Assembly (NCBI GenBank): GCA_050012295.1
Contig: JBEKHL010000004.1
Span: forward strand, 1 to 51,478
Direction of reading: 5' to 3'
Origin: UBA6186 sp050012295
GTDB lineage: Bacteria > Pseudomonadota > Gammaproteobacteria > UBA6186 > Azoamicaceae
DNA length: 51,478 bases
In this document: positions 34,794 to 43,283 of the stretch, one piece after another
How positions within the stretch are numbered: position 1 is the first letter of the stretch
Layout of the letters: the number at the start of each line of letters is the position of its first letter
Program-made: the position numbers and the translations under genes
The notes under the pieces: model-generated
What the model was told of the DNA's origin: nothing
The model's database searches: none
What the model saw: only the letters and a program-made list of their open reading frames with translations

Positions 34794-35246
34794 TCATTTC
34801 AAAAAATATCCAGAGCTAATCATAGCTTGGTTACCATTACAATTTTCAGCAAAAGCAATAATTTTACATATATCGTTTGATAAATTAATTATGACAAATC
34901 TAGCATTATTAGGAGAATTAGGGATTTTATAAGCATTTTTTTCCCACCATTTTTTATTTGGATATCCATCTTTGTTGGTGATGCGAATTTTAGGATAGCC
35001 ACTCCAAAATGGGCATTCGGTGGTATTTAAACAGTTTTTGGTAAGAGAGTTAGAGTATAACATTTCTTTAGCTAGCGCTAAAGCATTTAGGCTAGCTTGT
35101 TGTGCTTGTAGCATTTCCCATTTTATTTGAGATTGTTTTTTAAAACTAGGATTGTAAATAATACTAATAATTCCAGTAATCATAATAAGCACTATGATAA
35201 TAAATATAGTACTACTTTTGGCTAATTGTTTATTAATATATTTCAT
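34794..35246 (-). CDS. PilX-like minor pilin assembly protein
   Basis: A 150-residue protein with an N-terminal transmembrane helix (about residues 12-31) and the helical segment KWEMLQAQQASLNALALAKEM that resembles RNLAFQAAEAALRAGE of PilX proteins. Four cysteines in the C-terminal region (CLNTTEC; CKIIAFAENC) could form the disulfides typical of pilin D-regions. Type IV minor pilins prime pilus assembly. It overlaps the PilV-like gene by 4 bp. Confidence 0.65.
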   Translation of the reverse strand: MKYINKQLAKSSTIFIIIVLIMITGIISIIYNPSFKKQSQIKWEMLQAQQASLNALALAKEMLYSNSLTKNCLNTTECPFWSGYPKIRITNKDGYPNKKWWEKNAYKIPNSPNNARFVIINLSNDICKIIAFAENCNGNQAMISSGYFLK

Positions 35247-35725
35247 GATTTATATGGTATTAATACACCTGTAACAAAAGAAGTTTGTTTTTTCTTATTA
35301 GTAAGTTCCCAACTAATGTTGATAATAAAAATTTTGTTTTTTGTGCACCAAAAGATATTTCCTATGCCATTAGGTAAGTTATCGCGTATAGCTTGTTGCC
35401 AATAAGTTAGATCGTTTGCTGCTGTAGTTAGTGAATTGCAACCTTTAAAATCGGTATAGCAAGTATGGTCAATATATTGTTTTTGCTTAATAGTTGAGTC
35501 TACATAAAGGCTATTTGGGCCTTTGAAAAATTCTTTATAGTTAAGATACATCCTATTAGTAATATCATTAGCTAGTACATTGGCTATTTTTTTATTAAAG
35601 TTATCTTGTGTTTTATTATTGACATGTATTTGCCAAGAAGTAGCTATTAAAGTAATGAAAGTAGCAACTAATAAAAAAATTAAAATTGTCAGTTGGCTAA
35701 AACCATGGTTTTTAGATATTGGCAT
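35243..35725 (-). CDS. PilV-like type IV minor pilin
   Basis: A 160-residue prepilin. The leader MPISKNHG ends in Gly before FSQLTILIFLLVATFITLIA: cleavage by PilD would leave a Phe N-terminus. Position +5 is Thr rather than the usual Glu, as in some tip minor pilins. The remaining domain has C-x-pairs (CYTDFKGC). With the PilX-like gene it resembles a pilV-pilX fragment of the minor pilin operon. The PilW-like gene is divergent just upstream. Confidence 0.68.
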   Translation of the reverse strand: MPISKNHGFSQLTILIFLLVATFITLIATSWQIHVNNKTQDNFNKKIANVLANDITNRMYLNYKEFFKGPNSLYVDSTIKQKQYIDHTCYTDFKGCNSLTTAANDLTYWQQAIRDNLPNGIGNIFWCTKNKIFIINISWELTNKKKQTSFVTGVLIPYKS

Positions 35726-35754
35726 ATTAGTTATTATGCAATTAAAATGGATTT

Positions 35755-37074
35755 ATGCAATTTAAAAAATATTGGTTAAGTTTTCTGGTATGGTCAACAG
35801 AGATTAAAGAATACTTATTAAAAGTATGCGCACAGCTTAAAAAATATTTGTTAGCAAAATATCCCACACTACTAGACACAATTAAAGAAAATTTATTTAA
35901 ATTTTTTTTGCTGTTAATAAAAAACAAAGAATTATTTAAACAACTTATATTAAAAAAATTGTTTAGACGTATAGCAAAAGTTAAAAAATATCTATTTAAA
36001 CGGTATATTTTACGATTAATAGAAATTAAAGAGTTTATATTAAAAATATGTATAGATTTTAAAGGATATTTGCTAAGAAAGTTGTTTGGGCTTATAGAAA
36101 AGATCAAAAAATATTTATTTAAGTGGTATTTACGGTTCATACAAGTTAAAGAGGTCGTATTAAAAAGATTTATACAAATTAAAGAATATTTATTTGGGAA
36201 GCTGTTTGAAAAATTAATAACGATAAAAAAATATTCATTAAAGCTGTTTGCCAGATTAATAGAAATTAAAGAATTATTATTAAAAATATTTACATGGGTA
36301 CTCAACATTAGGAAATATTTATTAAATGGATCTGTATTAGTACTAGAATTAGGATTATTAAGTGTTATTTTTTATGCAGGCAAAGAATTTTATTCTCAAA
36401 TTAAAATTACTGAAAATATAAAAACCGTGCAGAGTGAGCTGGCTAATACAGTGTTGTCGTTAACTAATTTATTAGGTAAATCGACTGGGAATATTGATAT
36501 TCTTGAGCAAGGAGACCAAATAAATGTTAAACCAGCTTTATATTATAGCCAACAACAAAAAAGTCATAAATTGGAGTTAACTTTATTAAATCCTAGTTAT
36601 GGGTTTGTAGATTGTGCTGGAGATATAACCGCCAATGTTAGTTATCCTGCAAAAGTAATTCTAACTTGGCAACCAATGCAACATTCTTCTGAATTATATG
36701 AATTAATTTGTGAACGGTATAGCAATTCTAACAGTAACTCTAAAGCTTCTAATAAACATAAAAAAGTTTTATTGAGTAATATTAATGCAGTAAAATTTAA
36801 ATTTTTAGAATATATAGATTCCAATGGAATTAGTGTAGTTAAGGGGATTAATGCAATTAAAGAGATTGATCCTAAAAAACTACAACAAAATAATCAAAAT
36901 ATTAATGATATTCGTATTAGAGCGGTACAAATTGGTATGTTAGTGCAAAGCCAGGATAAATTATATTATAATGTTCGCCATAATTGGTATAGTATTTTTA
37001 ATGATCATATAAATTTTTTAGATAGCTGTATACATAAAGTCATTTATATTACCGTGAAGAGTAATTTATCTTAA
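35755..37074 (+). CDS. PilW-like protein with a long Lys-rich amphipathic repeat N-terminus
   Basis: A 439-residue protein. Residues 1-190 are degenerate repeats of about 11-15 residues, such as LIEIKEFILKICIDF, FIQVKEVVLKRF, FIQIKEYLFGKLF, LITIKKYSLKLF, LIEIKELLLKIF, which should form long basic amphipathic helices. A hydrophobic helix (about 193-209) and a globular part follow, with INDIRIRAVQIGMLVQSQDKL and the end LDSCIHKVIYITVKSNL resembling the C-terminus of PilW minor pilins. NG/SVLVLE at 191-198 loosely recalls a prepilin site, with Glu at +6 rather than +5. I know no PilW with such an extension. Assignment is tentative. Confidence 0.55.
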   Translation: MQFKKYWLSFLVWSTEIKEYLLKVCAQLKKYLLAKYPTLLDTIKENLFKFFLLLIKNKELFKQLILKKLFRRIAKVKKYLFKRYILRLIEIKEFILKICIDFKGYLLRKLFGLIEKIKKYLFKWYLRFIQVKEVVLKRFIQIKEYLFGKLFEKLITIKKYSLKLFARLIEIKELLLKIFTWVLNIRKYLLNGSVLVLELGLLSVIFYAGKEFYSQIKITENIKTVQSELANTVLSLTNLLGKSTGNIDILEQGDQINVKPALYYSQQQKSHKLELTLLNPSYGFVDCAGDITANVSYPAKVILTWQPMQHSSELYELICERYSNSNSNSKASNKHKKVLLSNINAVKFKFLEYIDSNGISVVKGINAIKEIDPKKLQQNNQNINDIRIRAVQIGMLVQSQDKLYYNVRHNWYSIFNDHINFLDSCIHKVIYITVKSNLS

Positions 37075-37095
37075 AAATTTATTAAAGTTTTTTGA

Positions 37096-37121
37096 CTTGA
37101 CTATTAATAATTTGCCCATAT
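37096..37121 (+). promoter_or_regulatory. candidate heat-shock (sigma-32 type) promoter of groESL
   Basis: CTTGACT (37096-37102) and GCCCATAT (37114-37121) lie about 11 bp apart, close to the sigma-32 pattern CTTGAA-N-CCCCAT. It is about 85 bp upstream of groES. A sigma-70 reading with TTGACT at 37092 is also possible, so both may overlap. Confidence 0.5.
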
Positions 37122-37205
37122 ATCATCAGTAGTAATTTAATTCAACTTAAATTCAAACTTAAATAAACAAGAAAAATTTATAATTTTTGATTGGAGGAAT
37201 GCATA

Positions 37206-37499
37206 ATGAGCATGAAAATTCGTCCTTTACACGATCGTGTTATTGTAAAACGTATAGATGAACGTAAAACAGCTGGTGGAATTGTAATTCCAGAAACAGC
37301 AGGAGAAAAACCACAACGTGGACTTATTCAAGCAGTTGGTCCGGGTAAATTTAATAGCAGTGGTACATTACAAAAAATGGAAGTTAAAGTCGGAGATGAA
37401 ATATTATTTGGTAAGTATTCTGGCACAGAAGTAAAAATTGCTGGAGAAGACTTATTAGTAATGCGTGAAGAAGACATTATGGGGATTATTGAAGCCTAA
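37206..37499 (+). CDS. groES: co-chaperonin GroES
   Basis: A 97-residue lid of the GroEL chaperonin. MKIRPLHDRVIVKR, GGIVIPETAGEKPQRG (mobile loop) and FGKYSGTEVKIAGEDLLVMREEDIMGI are diagnostic. The long frame opens at a TTG (37191), which is part of the ribosome binding site; GGAGG at 37193-37197 supports ATG 37206. groEL follows in the same transcript. Confidence 0.96.
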   Translation: MSMKIRPLHDRVIVKRIDERKTAGGIVIPETAGEKPQRGLIQAVGPGKFNSSGTLQKMEVKVGDEILFGKYSGTEVKIAGEDLLVMREEDIMGIIEA

Positions 37500-37547
37500 T
37501 AGCTTAGGGTGTTTTAGTTTTAAATTTTTTTGAATGAGGAAAAAATC

Positions 37548-39200
37548 ATGGCAGCAAAAAGTTTAAGTTTTGGTTCAGAAGCGCGTGAGCGTTTATTGGT
37601 CGGAATGGATATTTTAAGAAAAGCAGTTGAACAAACATTGGGCCCTCGTGGTCGTAATGTGGTTATAGAAAAATCTTTTGGTGCGCCAATTATTACTAAA
37701 GATGGTGTTACTGTGGCAAAAGAAATAGAGCTAGAAGATAAAGTAGCTAATATGGGTGCTCAAATGTTGCGAGAAGTTGCATCAAAAACTTCCGATGTTG
37801 CTGGAGATGGTACAACTACGGCTACAGTATTAGCAGCTTGTATAGCAAGAAAAGGTAACGAATTAGTAGTTGCTGGTATGAATCCAATGGAATTAAAAAG
37901 AGGTATAGATAAAGCAGTTATAGCAGCTGTTGAAGCATTAAAGAAAATGTCAGTGCCTTGTTCGGATGATAAATCTATTGCACAAGTTGGAACTATCTCT
38001 GCAAATTCCGATGTAGCTATTGGTGGTATTATTGCTAAAGCAATGTCTAAGGTTGGAAAAGAAGGTGTTATTACTGTTGAAGATGGTACTAACTTAGAAG
38101 ATGAATTAAATGTTGTAGAAGGTATGCAATTTGATCGTGGGTATATTTCTCCGTATTTTGCCAACAACCAACAAAATATGACTTGTGAGCTAGAAAATCC
38201 GTATATATTATTAGTTGATAAAAAAATTAGTAATATTAGAGAAATGTTGCCAACTTTAGAAACTGTTGCTAAAGGTGGACGTTCATTATTAATTATAGCG
38301 GAAGATGTGGAAGGTGAAGCATTAGCCACTTTAGTAGTTAATAATATTCGCGGTATAGTAAAAACTTGTGCGGTTAAAGCTCCTGGTTTTGGTGATCGTC
38401 GCAAAGCAATGTTAGAAGATATTGCAATTTTAACTAATGCTCAAGTAATTGCCGAAGAAGTTGGTATGAGTTTAGAAGCTGCTAAATTAGAAGATTTAGG
38501 TAATGCTAAACGGGTTGTTGTAACTAAAGATAATACTACTATTATCGATGGCAGTGGTGATAGTAAAAAAATAGCTTCTAGAATTGCGCAATTACGTAAG
38601 CAAATAGAAGATACATCTTCTGATTATGATCGTGAAAAATTACAAGAAAGAGTTGCTAAGCTTTCTGGTGGTGTTGCAGTTATTAAAGTAGGTGCAGCTA
38701 CCGAAGTTGAAATGAAAGAGAAAAAAGCTAGAGTGGAAGATGCATTACATGCAACTCGTGCTGCAGTTGAAGAAGGCGTATTACCAGGTGGTGGCGTAGC
38801 TTTCATTAGAGTTATTAATGAAGTTAAAAAAGTTAAAGGTGATAATCATGAACAGCAACAAGGGGTTAGCATAGTAGTACGTGCTTTAGAAGCTCCTTTA
38901 CGTCAAATTGTGGCTAATGCTGGTGGCGAACCTGCTGTTATTTGCGAAAGAGTTAAAGCTGAAACTGGTAACTTTGGCTATAATGCTGCTAATGGTGAAT
39001 TTGGCGATATGTTTAAATTTGGTATCTTAGATCCAACTAAAGTAACTCGTACTGCACTACAAAATGCAGCATCAGTTGGTAGTTTAATGATTACTACAGA
39101 ATGTACCATATCTGATTTACCAAAAAATGAAAAGGATAGTGGTGCAGGTCATGGTCATCCAGGAATGGGTGGTATGGGCGGCATGGATGGCATGATGTAA
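37548..39200 (+). CDS. groEL: chaperonin GroEL
   Basis: A 550-residue ATP-driven folding chamber subunit. AAKSLSFGSEARERLLVGMDILRKAVEQTLGPRGRNVVIEKSFGAP, DGVTVAKEIEL, GDGTTTATVLA (ATP site) and the C-terminal GMGGMGGMDGMM tail are all present. GAGGA precedes ATG 37548. Codon choice is richer in GGT/GCT than in neighbouring genes, as expected for a highly expressed protein. Confidence 0.97.
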   Translation: MAAKSLSFGSEARERLLVGMDILRKAVEQTLGPRGRNVVIEKSFGAPIITKDGVTVAKEIELEDKVANMGAQMLREVASKTSDVAGDGTTTATVLAACIARKGNELVVAGMNPMELKRGIDKAVIAAVEALKKMSVPCSDDKSIAQVGTISANSDVAIGGIIAKAMSKVGKEGVITVEDGTNLEDELNVVEGMQFDRGYISPYFANNQQNMTCELENPYILLVDKKISNIREMLPTLETVAKGGRSLLIIAEDVEGEALATLVVNNIRGIVKTCAVKAPGFGDRRKAMLEDIAILTNAQVIAEEVGMSLEAAKLEDLGNAKRVVVTKDNTTIIDGSGDSKKIASRIAQLRKQIEDTSSDYDREKLQERVAKLSGGVAVIKVGAATEVEMKEKKARVEDALHATRAAVEEGVLPGGGVAFIRVINEVKKVKGDNHEQQQGVSIVVRALEAPLRQIVANAGGEPAVICERVKAETGNFGYNAANGEFGDMFKFGILDPTKVTRTALQNAASVGSLMITTECTISDLPKNEKDSGAGHGHPGMGGMGGMDGMM

Positions 39201-39230
39201 TAATATAGTTTTTAAACTATATAAAAATAA

Positions 39231-39266
39231 AAAATGGCGAATAAATTATAGTTCGCCATTTTTTTT
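39231..39266 (+). terminator. rho-independent terminator of groESL
   Basis: An 11-bp stem (aaaatggcgaa / ttcgccatttt) around a 10-base loop runs into a T-tract. A weaker AT hairpin precedes it at 39204-39221. It overlaps the 3' end of the next gene on the other strand by 2 bp and could serve both. Confidence 0.85.
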
Positions 39267-39810
39267 ACTTTCTATCACCTTTAAATCTTACTTGTTTTTT
39301 TTGTGATGGTGAGCTTTCTTTAGTATGAGGATGCTTTAAAATAGGTTTAACTGTTTTAGTACTTGGTAAAACAGGTTTAGGTTTGCTGTTAATTTGATGT
39401 ACTGAAGAATTAGATAATTTTGAAGATATTAAATTAGCTAGCTCTTGATATTTAGTATTATATTCTAACAAAAAATTAGTATATTTATCATATGCTTTTT
39501 GTAACTCAAATGTTAATGAAGCTAGATCTTTATTAGAGTTTTTATTGAAAGAAGAGAAAGGTAGTTCTAACCGTTGAGGGTTAAGCATATATTCGTCCAT
39601 AACGTTTTTTATAACCAGAACATTTGTATACATGCTATTTAATAACTCGTTATAGTTTTCCAATTGTTGTTTAGGAAGCGTAAAATTACTTATTGTTTTT
39701 AATTGCGCATCTAAATATATTAATCTTGATTTTAATGCCGAATTTGTCTCATCAAGTTTTGTGAGTAATTTGAGTATATTTTCTTTGTTGTCTAGTGTTT
39801 TTTTAGGCAT
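39265..39810 (-). CDS. hypothetical helical protein with SILK/RVxF-like PP1-docking motifs
   Basis: A 181-residue protein of unknown family. Residues ~5-130 are helical (NILKLLTKLDETNSALKSRL, SLTFELQKAYDKYTNFLLEY); residues 140-181 are basic, Pro/Ser-rich and likely disordered. This tail holds PILK (156-159) and KKQVRF (171-176), the order and spacing of the SILK and RVxF motifs that dock eukaryotic regulators on protein phosphatase 1. A GGAGG precedes ATG 39810; the long frame from 39861 lacks one. A translocated effector is a hypothesis. Confidence 0.65.
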   Translation of the reverse strand: MPKKTLDNKENILKLLTKLDETNSALKSRLIYLDAQLKTISNFTLPKQQLENYNELLNSMYTNVLVIKNVMDEYMLNPQRLELPFSSFNKNSNKDLASLTFELQKAYDKYTNFLLEYNTKYQELANLISSKLSNSSVHQINSKPKPVLPSTKTVKPILKHPHTKESSPSQKKQVRFKGDRK

Positions 39811-39941
39811 ATAATCCTCCAATATGTTTGTATTAATAAAGTTAGACATATGGTGATTCATTTAAGTTCAAAAATTGTTTAATTTATCGTTGATATACAG
39901 TTGTTATTGGTGTTAAATAAACATTTTTTGTAGATGTGTCT

Positions 39942-40790
39942 TTATGCAATTATACAATGTTCTATTGGAGCCGCATTAATTTCTAACTTATCTCTATTTT
40001 TTGCTATAAGATTGTATAATATAGCTATAATAAAAGCACTATTAAATGGGGCTATAAATATTATAGAGAAGCTATTTCGTATAATATCATTTACAGAAAA
40101 GCTGTCCAATATAAAAGAGCATGCACTATGTAATATACTTATCATTAAAAAAGCTCCAAACGTATACCGCCAATTTCCTAAAACTAGTTTAAAGCTATTT
40201 TTAATAGAATCTACAATACTATTTTCTTCTATAATTAATAAGTAATTTGCAAACATAATATATACAAAAATAATCGCACTAGGAATGAATGGTAAAATAC
40301 AACATATGTATATTGTAAGTTTAAGGTGTAATAAATCATCCATAGGGAAAGTGAACAAAACAACCATGAACAGCGCAATGGCTATTACGAATATTATGAA
40401 ATATAAAATATGAATTAATAATTGGGAGAATGCTTTGTTAGCTCCGGTTGTAATTGCTTGACTAAAATATACGTTTTCATTATTAGCGATCTTATTAATA
40501 ATATAAATTATACTGACGTTTGTAATAGAAAAAACAATGGCATATAAAACTATCGTTCCACCTAATAATATACAATGCTTACTAAAAATTAAATTTAAAG
40601 AAAATTGATCCCATTTATAACCTCTTAGTTTGTCCCAAAAGTCCAAAAATACGGGCATTAGTATTGAATGTGCAATTATAGAAATTAAACTAAATGGTAT
40701 GGTTTTAATTAAAGCACGCTTCCATATTGAGAAACTCGTTTTAATTATTTGTAACATGTTTTGTGGTTTGGTTGGAATAATAATTTTCAT
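39942..40790 (-). CDS. YciC-like (UPF0259) membrane protein, copy 2
   Basis: A 282-residue membrane protein with about six helices, paralogous to 26262-27026: shared TSFSIWK near the start, LLIIEENSIVDSIKNSFKLVLGNWRYTFGAFLMI in the middle, and AFIIAILYNLIAKNRDKLE at the end. The first extracytoplasmic loop is longer than in copy 1. Function unknown. It stands alone, divergent from the M61 peptidase. Confidence 0.68.
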   Translation of the reverse strand: MKIIIPTKPQNMLQIIKTSFSIWKRALIKTIPFSLISIIAHSILMPVFLDFWDKLRGYKWDQFSLNLIFSKHCILLGGTIVLYAIVFSITNVSIIYIINKIANNENVYFSQAITTGANKAFSQLLIHILYFIIFVIAIALFMVVLFTFPMDDLLHLKLTIYICCILPFIPSAIIFVYIMFANYLLIIEENSIVDSIKNSFKLVLGNWRYTFGAFLMISILHSACSFILDSFSVNDIIRNSFSIIFIAPFNSAFIIAILYNLIAKNRDKLEINAAPIEHCIIA

Positions 40791-40859
40791 AATTTTTTAC
40801 TAATTGCTTTAATTATTAAATATATAATAGTACTATAATTTCTATTAAGGAAGAGCACA

Positions 40860-42374
40860 ATGATTAAAAAATTATTACAACTAGTCCTAATTTTATTTTC
40901 GCCAGCAGTATTGTTTGCTAATGAATATTCTTACATTAATTATACTATTACACCATTTGTTAATGAAAACACCCCAAAAGTAATAGTCGAAACTGAGATA
41001 CAAGGAAATTTATCCGAAAAACTAGTATTAAAGTTGCCAGATCATTGGGCTGGTATTGATTATACTAAGCAAATAAAAAATATTAAAATCAAGAATGCAA
41101 AATATAAGTTTACCGTTAAAAGAAAAAATACTCATGAATTAAGCATAACTATTCCTAAAGAAATTAATAGCATCCAGCTAAGTTACGAAATTTATCAAAA
41201 ACCAAAAGATCCGGCAAATATTCATGAAACTATAATACGTAAAGACTTAATTCATGCACCAGGGTATGGGTTATTTGCTTGTCCAAAAGAATTAAAAGAC
41301 ACAGATCGCGTTCAGTTTAATATAAAATGGCAAAATCTTCCTAAAAAATGGTTAACTATTTCGTCTCAAGGTACAACTGGTTCATTACAAGTTACCTCTA
41401 TAAAGCAGTTAGTGCCAGCTATTTATGTAGCAGGTAAAATACGTATGTACCAGATTATTGGCGGTAAAAGCCCAGTATTTTTATCACTTTATGGAACATT
41501 TAATATTAAAGATGAGCTTCTTATCTCTTATCTAGAGAATATAATTCACAGCCAACGATCATTTTTTAATGATTATAATTTCCCTTATTATGCCATAAGT
41601 CTTATAGAAGGAGATGATCCACATTCTATGGGTGGAACAAGATTGCATAATTGTTTTACAGCTTATTTATCACAAGGATGCGGTACTAAGCTAGATTATT
41701 ATATTTTAATAGCTCATGAACATTTACATACCTGGATAGGCGGTAAAATCGCTAATAAATACGATCAAGAAGAATTAAATTATTGGTGGACAGAAGGTTT
41801 TACTGATTATTACTCAAGAGTGTTAGCATTGCGTTCCGGAGGTATTTCTATAGATGAGTTTATCTTGGAATGTAACCAGCTTCTTAAAAAATATTATTTA
41901 TCGCCAGTATTAAATGAACCAAACATTAGAATAAAGCAAGATTTTTGGAAAAACTCTGACGTAGAAAAATTACCTTATTATCGTGGTTTTGTATTCGCAA
42001 TTTATTTAAATAATATAATAAAGAAAAATAATATTAATCATTCTTTAGATAACATAATGTTAGATCTATTTAATAGTTTTGTTAAGAGCCATGCACAAAA
42101 AGAATTTTCAGTTGAACAATTTAAATCTATTGCAAAAAAATATGTACCGGAAGGAATCGATGAACAAATTATAAATTTTATAGACCAAGGAAAAACAATA
42201 GATCTTGGCAATCTTATGGCTGTTTTACCATTAAAAATCATAAGAACTAAAACAAAAGAATTTTACCAATTTAAGTCAAATTTATCGAGTAAAGAAAAAG
42301 ATCGGATTAAACAATTTTTTGGATTTAGGTGGTTCTTCTCCAAACCTATTAGAACCTTTAGTACTTGGCCATAA
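40860..42374 (+). CDS. M61-family (glycyl aminopeptidase-like) metallopeptidase
   Basis: A 504-residue exported peptidase. A signal peptide (about 1-20, ending ..AVLFA) is followed by a beta-rich N-terminal domain and the gluzincin site HEHLH (286-290) with the third ligand E312 in WWTEGFTDYYS. M61 enzymes commonly continue into a PDZ domain, which is missing here. The last residues (FFGFRWFFSKPIRTFSTWP) look out of frame after a T6 run at about 42315, so a frameshift or a natural truncation is possible. Adjacent to the accessory island. Confidence 0.82.
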   Translation: MIKKLLQLVLILFSPAVLFANEYSYINYTITPFVNENTPKVIVETEIQGNLSEKLVLKLPDHWAGIDYTKQIKNIKIKNAKYKFTVKRKNTHELSITIPKEINSIQLSYEIYQKPKDPANIHETIIRKDLIHAPGYGLFACPKELKDTDRVQFNIKWQNLPKKWLTISSQGTTGSLQVTSIKQLVPAIYVAGKIRMYQIIGGKSPVFLSLYGTFNIKDELLISYLENIIHSQRSFFNDYNFPYYAISLIEGDDPHSMGGTRLHNCFTAYLSQGCGTKLDYYILIAHEHLHTWIGGKIANKYDQEELNYWWTEGFTDYYSRVLALRSGGISIDEFILECNQLLKKYYLSPVLNEPNIRIKQDFWKNSDVEKLPYYRGFVFAIYLNNIIKKNNINHSLDNIMLDLFNSFVKSHAQKEFSVEQFKSIAKKYVPEGIDEQIINFIDQGKTIDLGNLMAVLPLKIIRTKTKEFYQFKSNLSSKEKDRIKQFFGFRWFFSKPIRTFSTWP

Positions 42375-42653
42375 TAGTAATAAAATTTCAGGAATAAAGC
42401 AGGGTATGCAGGTAAATAGTAAAAGTAATATAATGGGTATAATCCAGCAACCAGTTCTATTTAAATCATTTAATCTAGCAATACTAAAGCGTATTTTTGT
42501 AATCTCTATGTTACTTAGTTTTTAGTTTAAGGCTATCATATCAAGTTATTTATATTAATACAGTTGGAAATACACTAGTGTAATCAGGCATAGTTAAAGA
42601 TTGTTTTGTTGTTATTCTTTAGTTAGTGATTATGTAAAAATAATGCTTTGGTA
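42375..42653. other. intergenic stretch after the M61 gene, probably degraded
   Basis: No gene is supported. A short frame (42319-42525) overlaps the M61 end in another phase and may be a remnant of its C-terminus, but it matches no family I recognise. Confidence 0.4.
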
Positions 42654-42749
42654 TTTTTGGTTGTTGCAGCACGTTTATTACCTAAAAAACTTATGGAATT
42701 AAGTTTGCAAAAAGTACCGATAAGAGAAACCTTTTATATATGAAAAGTA
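42654..42749 (+). repeat. cassette leader repeat, copy A (degenerate)
   Basis: Two blocks match the leader in front of AbiEi copy 1: 42654-42689 (shared core gcacgtttattacctaaaaa) and 42699-42749 (ttaagtttgcaaaaag through the start-codon region). The second block ends in an ATG (42740) followed by only nine codons, MKSTSVGKN, resembling the start MKGKKHT of AbiEi. An AbiE module may have been lost here and replaced by HigBA. Confidence 0.65.
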
Positions 42750-42809
42750 CAAGTGTGGGTAAAAATTAAGAGTTGTATTATTATATCCACTTGGCTATAA
42801 TTAAAAATT

Positions 42810-43004
42810 ATGGGCAAGCTGTGGGAAATTAAAATAAATGCTTCTATTGGATATAGAATATTTTATGTGATGATAGAAAAATATACTATGGTTCTATTAC
42901 ATGGGTATAAGAAAAAATCACAAAAAGCGCCAACTAGAGAGATAGAAATAGCTAAAAACAGAATGACGGAGGTACTAAAAAATGAAACCATATACATTAG
43001 ATGA
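42810..43004 (+). pseudogene. HigB/Gp49-family toxin, N-terminally truncated
   Basis: 64 residues match the C-terminal half of phage-derived Gp49-like/HigB toxins: GKLWEIKINASIGYRIFYVMIEKYTMVLLHGYKKKSQKAPTREIEIAKNRM. Family members are about 100-115 residues; here a stop lies in frame just upstream of the ATG, and no ribosome binding site is seen. HigB toxins are ribosome-dependent mRNA endonucleases. Probably inactive, leaving an orphan antitoxin. Confidence 0.7.
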
Positions 43005-43278
43005 TCATATTAAAGAACAATATACACAAAGTAAGACTTTTGCTAAACATTATGATAGGGAACTTTTAATAAACTCTATTGCTAAACTTGCTGTCGAATT
43101 AAGAAAACATAAACATTTTACTCAACAAGAACTTGCAAAAAAAGCAGGAACTACACAATCTGTTATTGCTAGACTAGAAAGTGGTAAAGATACTCGTATA
43201 CCATCGTTAGGGCTATTATTGAGGATTGCCGCAGCCTCTGGTGAAAAATTAAATATTAGTTTTAGTAAAAGATCATGA
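42982..43278 (+). CDS. HigA-type XRE antitoxin/repressor
   Basis: A 98-residue DNA-binding antitoxin. The helix-turn-helix is FTQQELAKKAGTTQSVIARLESGKDTRIPSLGLLLRIAAASGEKL (about 50-92). The N-terminal DRELLINSIAKLAVELRKHK part is typical of Gp49-partner antitoxins. GGAGG precedes the ATG, which lies inside the toxin remnant (23-bp overlap), the toxin-first order of higBA. Confidence 0.85.
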   Translation: MKPYTLDDHIKEQYTQSKTFAKHYDRELLINSIAKLAVELRKHKHFTQQELAKKAGTTQSVIARLESGKDTRIPSLGLLLRIAAASGEKLNISFSKRS

Positions 43279-43283
43279 AAATT

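Noticed and set aside
35742..36308. 188-codon antisense open frame with repeats (NIFNNNSLISIN...)
   Set aside because: It is the mirror of the Lys-rich repeat region on the other strand; the periodic codons (aaa/tta) give an open antisense frame automatically. No ribosome binding site or domain is seen.
37760..38404. 214-codon open frame antisense to groEL
   Set aside because: Explained by biased codon use in groEL; no ribosome binding site, no family features, and groEL is unquestionable.
42319..42525. Small frame overlapping the M61 gene end as a separate gene
   Set aside because: No ribosome binding site and no hydrophobic or domain pattern; more likely a shifted remnant of the M61 C-terminus or chance.
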